From contig CAMWXO010000098.1 in the NCBI GenBank assembly GCA_947178245.1, positions 1-5,875 on the forward strand: DNA of 5,875 bases, written 5' to 3'. The position numbers were made by a program, and so were the translations under genes. Position 1 is the first letter of the stretch, and each line of letters begins with the position of its first letter. The stretch is from an uncultured Porphyromonadaceae bacterium. Its GTDB lineage: Bacteria; Bacteroidota; Bacteroidia; Bacteroidales; Muribaculaceae. The notes beneath the pieces were generated by a model that did no database searches, had not been told where the DNA came from, and worked only from the letters and a program-made list of their open reading frames with translations. This document shows positions 1 through 5,875 of this stretch, one piece after another.

Positions 1-1201
1 ACTGGAGCGTTTTCAATGCAATAGGGCCGAAGGCCGCTACAAGCAGTCCGGAAGTGTCGCGGTCGAGGCGATGGGCCATTCTCACGTCTCTGTCGGGGCC
101 ATATATCTCCTGCAGCCATCGCTCGGCCGAAACTGCGGAGCCCTTGCCCGGCACTGAGAGCATACCCGAAGGCTTTTCAATCACACAAAACCATTCGTTT
201 TCAAAAATAATCTCCGGCGTCAGGGGCTCTTTTGCCTCCCGCTCGCAGTCGAGTGGCGGATGGACGTCGAGGCCCTGAAGCATCCATCTCAGGATGGGCA
301 GACACTTGCCGCGGCATGCAGGGTAATGCCTGCCGTGGATCCTCACTTCGCCGCTTTTGGGCTTTCCATACCAGTATTCAGCCATCGCCACGGGTGTCAG
401 GCCTTCGAGATATGCTGCCTGAAGAAGCTTCGGGGCGCAGCACTCGCCGGCGCCCGAAGGGGGAACGACGAATGAAGTCGCGGCAAAGATCTCGCTCAGG
501 CTTCTGCTCTCACCCCGGGCATTTAGCACCGTGAAATTGGAGAATAGCCAGGCCTGAAGCGCCTCGGAGTCGGCCCGGCGCCTCTCTTTCATGTCGCTCA
601 GCCGGCAGAGCGCCCGGTCGAGGGCATCGCGGTATGGCTGAAGTTCGGCGGCGGCTCTTTTCTTCATCCGGTGAAGTTCGGCTTTCTCATGCTGACTGCG
701 GCGCGTCATGGCCTGTATCTCGGCCTCGTCCGCGCAGCCCGACGCCCTCCGGGCGTCTCTTTCAGCCTTCGAGCGGAGGCATGACTCCCTGAAAGCTGCC
801 ACTTCCGCCCCAAGTCTGTCTTGAGCCTGCACGAAGTCTCTTCTCACGCGCGCCAGGGTCTTGGTTTCAAATTCCGCTATTTCAGATGTCTGCCGCGAGA
901 TGTCGGCCTCTTTCCGTTTGAAATATCCCTCAGGGCGGAGATAGTCGAACACCGGCCCTGCGAAGCCTTCGTGATAGAATCCCTCCGCACCCAATTGCCC
1001 GGAAAACGCGAAAAGCGTATGCCGCTCTCCGGCTGCGTCTTCCGCAATCAGCACTCCGAGCATTTTCCCCTCGTCGAGTTCGCGGCAGAAATTCACATCG
1101 GCGTCGTCATCCGACGCCCTCATGCCGTCGAGCCTCGCGCAGAGAGCCCGGAAAGCGGCGTCGCATTGCGTGTCGGGTATATAATCGAAGGGATTGTTCA
1201 T
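1..1201 (-). CDS. RluA-family pseudouridine synthase with long N-terminal extension (3' end outside window)
   Basis: My minus-strand translation from the ATG at 1199-1201 stays open to base 1, giving 400 residues without a stop; the C-terminus lies outside the window. Family evidence: the RluA signature HRLDRDTSG at residues 377-385, with Asp380 as the expected catalytic aspartate, and the upstream KPSGMLSVPGKG segment (343-354) that opens the catalytic domain. These enzymes isomerise uridine to pseudouridine in rRNA or tRNA in the cytoplasm; the target cannot be read from this part. E. coli RluA is about 220 residues in total, whereas here about 330 residues precede the catalytic domain: an N-terminal segment, a charged probable coiled coil (about 96-217), and a segment with GECCAPKLL (252-260) and CRGKC (296-300). 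From memory, long RluA proteins of this layout are common in Bacteroidetes. The gene starts two bases after the PL11 stop (TAAGGATG), which suggests co-transcription and perhaps translational coupling. There is no signal peptide. Confidence 0.9.
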   Translation of the reverse strand, partial: MNNPFDYIPDTQCDAAFRALCARLDGMRASDDDADVNFCRELDEGKMLGVLIAEDAAGERHTLFAFSGQLGAEGFYHEGFAGPVFDYLRPEGYFKRKEADISRQTSEIAEFETKTLARVRRDFVQAQDRLGAEVAAFRESCLRSKAERDARRASGCADEAEIQAMTRRSQHEKAELHRMKKRAAAELQPYRDALDRALCRLSDMKERRRADSEALQAWLFSNFTVLNARGESRSLSEIFAATSFVVPPSGAGECCAPKLLQAAYLEGLTPVAMAEYWYGKPKSGEVRIHGRHYPACRGKCLPILRWMLQGLDVHPPLDCEREAKEPLTPEIIFENEWFCVIEKPSGMLSVPGKGSAVSAERWLQEIYGPDRDVRMAHRLDRDTSGLLVAAFGPIALKTLQ

Positions 1202-1203
1202 CC

Positions 1204-3072
1204 TTACTTCACGAAGGTTCCTCTGAATTTCTTACCTTTCAGGTCGGGGCCGAAATAGAATCCCGGTTCAGCCGGCTGGTTGTAGGCCACGTTCTGATTG
1301 GCTACGCTCACCCTGTAGGCCGGATCGAGCATGAAGGTATGAAACCGGTAGTCGGTCGGGATATCGGTCACGTATATTCTCAGGTGCTCGTTGTCGGGGG
1401 TGCGCATCACCACCTCCTCGCGCCAGTCGCCGAGAATATCGGCCTGCAGGCATGGATTCGCTTTAGTCCAGTTGTTTGATGCTGCTCCTTCAAGTTCGGC
1501 GAGACGGTCGATGCTTTTTGTTTCCCAGTTATATTTTGAGATAACGTTTCCGTCGAGGAGTTCGGTGAGAAGGTCGCCGTCCCATAGCACACAGAAGTTG
1601 ACCGGCAGGATACTCCTTGTCTCGCCCCTGAATTCTTTCTGGGGCACTATCAGTTCTCCGTCAAAGGCTCGCAGGCCTCCGCTGCTTGGCGACCATAGTT
1701 CCACGCCCCGGTGAGTGGGATCGATGTCTGCCGCCATGCAGCGGCCTATGTCCTTGTTCATGGGGTATCGCAAGATGACCTCACCGGTAGCGGCGTCGCG
1801 CAGGGTGGTACCATCTTTCTTGTTCTCGTGGCAGCCCCACACATAATGCTTTCCTGTGTCGGGGTCGCAGATAAGGTGGATGGCGTCGCCGTGGCCCATT
1901 CCGGTGGAGTAGAGGCCTTTGCCGTCGTTATCCACCGTCATCTGCCCGTAGATTATCTCGTCGCATCCGTCTCCGTCCACGTCAGCCACACGCAGATTGT
2001 GGTTGCCCTGGCCGCCGTAGGCTTCGTTGCCGGGAGTGGCGGAGTCAAAGATCCAGCGCAGTTTCAGTTCTTTGCCGTCCCAGTCGTAGGCGGCGAGCGC
2101 AGACTTGGCATAATACCCCCTGCACATCACCACCGAGGGATGCTTCCCGTCGAGATATGCGATGGCGGCGAGATAGCGCTCGCTGCGGTTGGCATATCCG
2201 TCGCCCCAGTCCTTTAGCTGTCCGCGTGCCGGCTCGAAGTCGACTGTGCTCATGGCCTCTCCGGTTTTTCCGTTGAAAACGGTGAGATATTCCGGCCCGG
2301 CTATGACGCGCCCCTTCATGTTGCGCCAGTCGGCTTTGTTCGATCCGATCAGGCGGCGCGTGCCGTCGATGGTTCCGTCGGCTGTCTTGCACACCACTTC
2401 GGCGCATCCGTTGCCGTCGAGGTCATAGACCATGAACTGTATGTAGTGGGCGCCTGAGCGTATGTTCTCGCCCAGGTCAATGCGCCATAGTCGTGTTCCG
2501 TCGAGTTTATAGCAGTCGAGATATGTCGGGCCGGTGAATCCGTCGTGGGCGTTATCGTGCGAATTTGTGGGATCCCACTTGAGAATAATCTCATATTCGC
2601 CGTCGCCGTCCACGTCGGCTGCCGAGGCATCATTGGCATTGTAGAAGTATTCCTTCCCCCAGACGTCCACTCCGAGCTTAGGCCTGTCGATGGGAATGTC
2701 GATATATCCTGTGGGGGCGTCAGCGGGGAGGGTATAGGTGCCTGAGAGCCGACCTTTGGCCGGCTTCACCTCGTAGGTGGCAGCTTCAAGCCCGCTGTAA
2801 TTGTCAGTGTAAAAAGTGGCGGCGGCCAAAGGGTTCCGGTTCAGTTTCTGTCCGTTGCGGTAGATGTCGAAAGTCTGCGATTCGGGATCCTCGGGCAGGT
2901 AACGCCATGAGATATTGACTTTTTCGGGCGATTGCCTCACGGCCACCACGCCCCGGCCGAGTTTTTCCATTTTCAGTTGCGAGAAGTCGTAGTTTGCCTG
3001 CGCGATGGAGACGGCGTAGTGGCTTCCTGAGAGTATAATGAGGAGGAATAGCTTGAATATCAGTTTTTTCAC
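1204..3072 (-). CDS. Secreted rhamnogalacturonan lyase, PL11 family
   Basis: The 622-residue product fits polysaccharide lyase family 11 (YesW/YesX type), which cuts the rhamnose-galacturonic acid backbone of rhamnogalacturonan I by beta-elimination. Seen: signal peptide MKKLIFKLFLLIILSG, with likely cleavage near residue 24 or 26 and no lipobox cysteine; an N-terminal beta-sandwich region (about 30-120); then a beta-propeller region with calcium-type loops DVDGDG (153-158), DLDGNG (217-222) and DVDGDG (364-369). Conserved PL11 stretches include NIRSGAHYIQF (203-213), CKTADGT (228-234), GHGDA (393-397) and the C-terminal YRVSVANQNVAYNQP (586-600). I chose the GTG at 3070-3072 because it puts a Lys-Lys signal peptide at the N-terminus; an in-frame TTG at 3094-3096 would add eight polar residues (total 630). 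No Shine-Dalgarno site is seen, which is usual for Bacteroidetes. Length is normal for the family and there is no sign of damage. Endo- versus exo-action (YesW versus YesX) cannot be decided here. Likely periplasmic or exported, downstream of GH115. Confidence 0.93.
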   Translation of the reverse strand: MKKLIFKLFLLIILSGSHYAVSIAQANYDFSQLKMEKLGRGVVAVRQSPEKVNISWRYLPEDPESQTFDIYRNGQKLNRNPLAAATFYTDNYSGLEAATYEVKPAKGRLSGTYTLPADAPTGYIDIPIDRPKLGVDVWGKEYFYNANDASAADVDGDGEYEIILKWDPTNSHDNAHDGFTGPTYLDCYKLDGTRLWRIDLGENIRSGAHYIQFMVYDLDGNGCAEVVCKTADGTIDGTRRLIGSNKADWRNMKGRVIAGPEYLTVFNGKTGEAMSTVDFEPARGQLKDWGDGYANRSERYLAAIAYLDGKHPSVVMCRGYYAKSALAAYDWDGKELKLRWIFDSATPGNEAYGGQGNHNLRVADVDGDGCDEIIYGQMTVDNDGKGLYSTGMGHGDAIHLICDPDTGKHYVWGCHENKKDGTTLRDAATGEVILRYPMNKDIGRCMAADIDPTHRGVELWSPSSGGLRAFDGELIVPQKEFRGETRSILPVNFCVLWDGDLLTELLDGNVISKYNWETKSIDRLAELEGAASNNWTKANPCLQADILGDWREEVVMRTPDNEHLRIYVTDIPTDYRFHTFMLDPAYRVSVANQNVAYNQPAEPGFYFGPDLKGKKFRGTFVK

Positions 3073-3107
3073 GGTGTGATTTGTTAGGTTATACAAAATA
3101 TATCATA

Positions 3108-3141
3108 GAGGAATCTCCCGGATAGCCCCGAAAGATTCCTC
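3108..3141 (-). promoter_or_regulatory. Inverted repeat / RNA hairpin between GH115 and PL11
   Basis: On the minus strand, GAGGAATCTTTCGG (3141-3128) pairs with CCGGGAGATTCCTC (3121-3108) around a six-base loop GGCTAT. This gives a 14-pair stem with 12 Watson-Crick pairs and two adjacent G-U pairs. On the opposite strand the two G-U pairs become A-C mismatches, so an RNA made from the minus strand is favoured. It begins 71 bases after the GH115 stop and ends 36 bases before the PL11 start. It is followed by AT-rich sequence but no clean T-run, so it is a poor classical terminator. It may be an attenuator, an RNA processing or stability element, or a protein-binding DNA palindrome. Confidence 0.6.
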
Positions 3142-3172
3142 AAAGATATATAAAAATATGTTACCGTGCAAG
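3141..3172 (-). promoter_or_regulatory. Candidate Bacteroides-type promoter for PL11
   Basis: On the minus strand, CTTG at 3169-3172 is followed after exactly 20 bases by TATCTTTG at 3141-3148. The second box fits the Bacteroidetes primary sigma -7 consensus TAnnTTTG, and the spacing fits the usual 19-21 bases. It lies 69 bases upstream of the chosen PL11 start, so PL11 and the pseudouridine synthase could be transcribed separately from GH115. The last G of the -7 box is the first base of the inverted repeat, so a transcript starting here would begin within the repeat's left arm. This is pattern matching only. Confidence 0.45.
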
Positions 3173-3211
3173 TCTCACCCGTGAGAAATGGATGTCAGCT
3201 TGCTGCTGCGG

Positions 3212-5779
3212 CTATTTCTCCGGAGGGCCGAAGTAGCTGTAGCGTCCGTTGTCGGGATTGACCACGATTCGCTCGAGCACGATCTCCGGGTCAACCATGA
3301 TGATCTTCAGCGTGTGGCGGCCGGCTGATTCCACCGGGAATGTGGCGTCGAGCCAGCGGAGGTTGTCGAAGACCTCGTTGCGCATTCCTCTGCCATGTCC
3401 GTTGAGCGCCATCTTTCCCCCCGGAGGGAGGGGCTTCAGTTTCTTTGACTTCTTCAGATTGGCCGGAGTATATTCGTCGAAAGTGTCCACCAGTCCCCTT
3501 CGCGCGTCGATCACCTGCAGGTCGCCGTTGTCAAGCTGCAGGGCGAGCCTCAGTCCACGGGCCGGATTCACGTCCTGGGTCGGGAGGATGCCGATGGCAA
3601 AAGTGATGCTGTCGCCCCCGGCGATATTCAGATCGTATTCGAGAGCGGGAGCGGCATTCCCGGGCTCTATGGATGGTGCCGACACATTGTCGATGCCCAT
3701 GCAACCCTCGCCTCTTCCAAGATCGGGGAGAAATATCCAGTTCATGCTGTCGGTGCCTGTATTCCGCGCATACTTGTGTGCGGCGATGGCGTATTCCGTC
3801 ATGGGGGGCTCTGCCGCTTCATATCTCGATGCTGCCTCAGGCTCCACATACTGCAGTTCGGGCATGATATTGTCGTCGGGCATGAACCATTGTGTATATC
3901 CGATATGCTTGTCCTGCATCATGCCGCGCCATTTTCCGCCGCTTATCGAATCGTTGTAGATCTCTGTCAGGCGCGCGTCTCTTGCGAACAGCTGCTTTGC
4001 GAGGTCGGCATATTCATTGGCCCGGATGTCTCCTTTCGAGGCGTAAAAGCGGTTCTGTTCAGCCGCCAGGTATAGTCTCGCCACTCCCGACGAGGCCATG
4101 GCGGGATAATATACGAGCTGATAGAAGGCATCGCGGGCTTCAGGCGCGATACGTGAACTCAGGCTTTCCACTTTCTCTTCAAGCGCCACCCAGAGCGAAT
4201 CGGTGCGTGCCGCCTCATTATAGTTTTCGACGCTGAAGATTCCGGCCGTCTGCACTTCCGGTTTTCTCCAGAGATTGTATTTCGGGTATTTTGCAAGCAC
4301 ATCCGCGATTTCCTCAGCCGTCTCCTCCCCGAAAGTCCGCGCGCTCCAACGCTCGAGCCATCGCTTCTCGTCGCCCGGGCCGGTCTTTTCCGGATCCCAG
4401 GCATAGTCCATGATGAAGTCAATCGGAATTTCCTTGGGCTTGAGGTCGCCGACATTTATGATCCATATCCTGTCGATACCTGACTTGTATGCGAGATTCA
4501 GCTGTTCCCTCAGTTTCGGGAGAGGCGATGTGTTGATCCATCGGTCGTTCCAGGGGCCGCCGTTCATGTCGATATGATAATACATGCCGAATCCCCCTTT
4601 GCGGCCCTTTTCTTCGGCCGGGGCCGTGCGGCGGATATAGCCCCAGTTGTTGTCGCAGAAAAGCAGTGTCACGTCGTCAGGCACGTTGAAGCCGGCGTCG
4701 TAATAGCGCTGCACCTCAGTGAAGATGGCCCATAGCTGAGGCACTGAGTCGGGGCGCCCGTAGACATCTCCGAGAATACGCCTCTGCGCATCTATCACAT
4801 TGTGGAGAGTGGCCATATTGTCGGTGTCGTCGCCCTTTCCCATAGCCACATCGCCGTCTCCACGCATACCGATGGTGACGATATTGTCGAAATTCTTGTT
4901 GCGCTCGATGCCGTATCTGAAGAATTTCTCGATATTTTCCGGGTTGGAGGCATAGTCCCATGCCCCGATGCTGTCGCGGCGGGTGTACTCCTTGTGGGCG
5001 CGCATCATGGGCTCATGATGGCTCGTGCCCATCACTATTCCGTATTCGTCGGCCAGACGCGGACATTCGGGGTCGTCTTCGTTGAAGGCGGTGTCCCACA
5101 TCGCCGGCCACAGATAATTGGCCTTGAGGCGCAGAAGAAGCTCAAACATACGGGCGTATGCCTTCGAGTTAACGCCTCCGAAGGAATTGACACACCAGCC
5201 CCCGAACGACGGCCATTCGTCATTGATGAAGATGCCGCGGTATTTCACTTTCGGCGAAGGCGTCACCACGCGTCCCGCGGTATATTCCACCCTGTCTTTA
5301 TGCTCTACCGGCACGTCGGCCCAGAAATACCAGGGCGACACACCCATTATTGCGCTCAGATCGTAGATGCCGTAGATCGTGCCTCGCTTGTCGCTTCCGG
5401 CTATCACGAGATTTCCGTCGATAACGTCGGTGACGTAAGATTCCCATTTCCCTCTCACGGAGTCTACATTCAGTTTGCCGCCGGCAATCAGCCCGTCGAT
5501 CAGTTTGCTCCGGCCGATGGTGCCCGCTATGACCGAGCCGCTTTTCCGCGGCAGGGAAGCCTTGTCGGAAGTCCGGAGCTCCGCACTGATGCCGGTCACC
5601 TTCCTCACGTCGTCGGCAAGATCAGCGGCTGCACGGCCCACGCCGGGCCAGTCGTTGTCTGAAATCACTATCGGAGCGGCCTTGCCGCCGCCCGCGATGA
5701 GGAATCCCGTCGCGGCCTTTTCTGCCGCGCAAGGAAGAATAGTCAGGACTCCTATCAACAGTAAAAGAATCTTTCTCAT
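3212..5779 (-). CDS. Secreted GH115 alpha-glucuronidase
   Basis: The 855-residue product matches glycoside hydrolase family 115, which releases glucuronic or 4-O-methylglucuronic acid, including internal decorations, from xylan and, in some members, arabinogalactan. Seen: signal peptide MRKILLLLIGVLTILPCAA, with likely cleavage after residue 19; an N-terminal mixed domain (about 20-170); the catalytic barrel starting at YRGIFINDEW (180-189), with LKANYLWPAMW (218-228), TSHHEPM (252-258), GMRGDGD (304-310), TEVQRYYD (354-361), DNNWGYIRR (376-384) and NVGDLKP (442-448); a helical region (about 480-680) including KHIGYTQWFMP (624-634); and a C-terminal beta domain ending in YFGPPEK, as in GH115_C. 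Glu355, Asp376, Asn378 and Asn442 appear to align with active-site residues of the Bacteroides ovatus enzyme as I remember them. Met405 is atypical (see findings). The ATG at 5777-5779 is chosen because it begins the signal peptide; an upstream in-frame TTG would add 11 residues ahead of it. Full length for the family and the first gene of the visible group. Confidence 0.95.
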   Translation of the reverse strand: MRKILLLLIGVLTILPCAAEKAATGFLIAGGGKAAPIVISDNDWPGVGRAAADLADDVRKVTGISAELRTSDKASLPRKSGSVIAGTIGRSKLIDGLIAGGKLNVDSVRGKWESYVTDVIDGNLVIAGSDKRGTIYGIYDLSAIMGVSPWYFWADVPVEHKDRVEYTAGRVVTPSPKVKYRGIFINDEWPSFGGWCVNSFGGVNSKAYARMFELLLRLKANYLWPAMWDTAFNEDDPECPRLADEYGIVMGTSHHEPMMRAHKEYTRRDSIGAWDYASNPENIEKFFRYGIERNKNFDNIVTIGMRGDGDVAMGKGDDTDNMATLHNVIDAQRRILGDVYGRPDSVPQLWAIFTEVQRYYDAGFNVPDDVTLLFCDNNWGYIRRTAPAEEKGRKGGFGMYYHIDMNGGPWNDRWINTSPLPKLREQLNLAYKSGIDRIWIINVGDLKPKEIPIDFIMDYAWDPEKTGPGDEKRWLERWSARTFGEETAEEIADVLAKYPKYNLWRKPEVQTAGIFSVENYNEAARTDSLWVALEEKVESLSSRIAPEARDAFYQLVYYPAMASSGVARLYLAAEQNRFYASKGDIRANEYADLAKQLFARDARLTEIYNDSISGGKWRGMMQDKHIGYTQWFMPDDNIMPELQYVEPEAASRYEAAEPPMTEYAIAAHKYARNTGTDSMNWIFLPDLGRGEGCMGIDNVSAPSIEPGNAAPALEYDLNIAGGDSITFAIGILPTQDVNPARGLRLALQLDNGDLQVIDARRGLVDTFDEYTPANLKKSKKLKPLPPGGKMALNGHGRGMRNEVFDNLRWLDATFPVESAGRHTLKIIMVDPEIVLERIVVNPDNGRYSYFGPPEK

Positions 5780-5875
5780 ATCGGTTTGAAAAATGGTATG
5801 GCAGAGATGCAAATTTTAAAAAAATATATTATCATCAGTCAGATTCCCCCGGGATAGGTTTTATTTTATCGATTT
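5780..5875 (-). promoter_or_regulatory. AT-rich leader upstream of GH115 with a weak promoter-like box
   Basis: No gene is visible in these 96 bases. On the minus strand, AAAATTTG at 5810-5817 differs from TAnnTTTG by one base and would place transcription about 25 bases before the GH115 ATG. I see no convincing TTTG box 20 bases upstream, so the promoter call is weak. A run of seven or more T lies just before it (about 5818-5827). Further upstream is the GC-rich stretch CTATCCCGGGGGAATC (5842-5857), which resembles part of the inverted repeat ahead of PL11. The true regulatory region may extend past the window edge. Confidence 0.3.

Noticed and set aside
821..1258. Plus-strand open frame spanning the PL11/pseudouridine synthase junction
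   Set aside because: It is antisense to both real genes, has no family resemblance, and conflicts with the clear HRLD and KPSG reading on the minus strand.
1711..2217. Plus-strand open frame of 168 codons opposite PL11, rich in Val and Ala
   Set aside because: Its composition mirrors the complement of the DVDGDG-type codons of PL11 rather than a membrane protein. It overlaps conserved PL11 motifs and has no upstream signals.
3073..3096. TTG start adding eight residues to PL11
   Set aside because: The added residues (MYNLTNHT) would put a polar stretch before the Lys-Lys signal peptide, and TTG is a rarer start. The GTG at 3072 gives a normal signal peptide.
3108..3141. Calling the inverted repeat a classical intrinsic terminator
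   Set aside because: The stem is strong, but the sequence after it (TATGATATATTTTG) is not a continuous T-run, and the repeat abuts a candidate promoter, so I left its role open.
4802..5662. Long plus-strand open frame (286 codons) opposite GH115
   Set aside because: It is fully antisense to a well-conserved GH115 coding region, and its translation shows no recognisable family, signal peptide or domain pattern. Long antisense open frames are expected opposite GC-rich coding sequence.
5726..5740. Possible lipoprotein cysteine (Cys17) in the GH115 signal peptide
   Set aside because: The residue before the cysteine is proline, which does not fit the lipobox (small residue at -1). The following CAA-E fits ordinary signal peptidase cleavage better.
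5780..5812. TTG start adding eleven residues to GH115
   Set aside because: The ATG at 5779 gives a clean signal peptide, and the TTG lies inside the AAAATTTG promoter-like box.

Overview
The window looks like a Bacteroidales chromosome, probably from a gut or rumen glycan degrader, and is moderately GC-rich by eye. The evidence is two secreted plant-polysaccharide enzymes of Bacteroidetes type, no Shine-Dalgarno sites ahead of their starts, and one good match to the Bacteroides promoter pattern (TTG, about 20 bases, TAnnTTTG). I cannot name the genus. All three genes lie on the minus strand, so the reading order is right to left. No tRNA, rRNA, CRISPR array, transposon or SusC/SusD gene is visible.

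Right edge (5780-5875): AT-rich leader of the first gene. 3212-5779: a complete secreted GH115 alpha-glucuronidase of 855 residues. 3073-3211: a 139-base gap with a candidate promoter and a strong 34-base inverted repeat. 1204-3072: a complete secreted PL11 rhamnogalacturonan lyase of 622 residues with a probable GTG start. 1-1201: the first 400 residues of an RluA-family pseudouridine synthase with a long N-terminal extension. It starts two bases after the PL11 stop and runs off the left edge.

Functionally, the GH115 enzyme would remove (4-O-methyl-)glucuronic acid caps, and the PL11 enzyme would cut the rhamnose-galacturonate backbone of pectic rhamnogalacturonan I. Together they suggest a glucuronidated pectin/arabinogalactan target, probably as part of a larger polysaccharide utilization locus to the right. 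The pseudouridine synthase is an RNA-modification housekeeping gene and is probably co-transcribed with PL11 by position only. I see no clearly new system. The points most worth a second look are the inverted repeat between GH115 and PL11, a similar sequence upstream of both enzyme genes, a non-typical residue in the GH115 pocket motif, and the cysteine-containing extension of the pseudouridine synthase.
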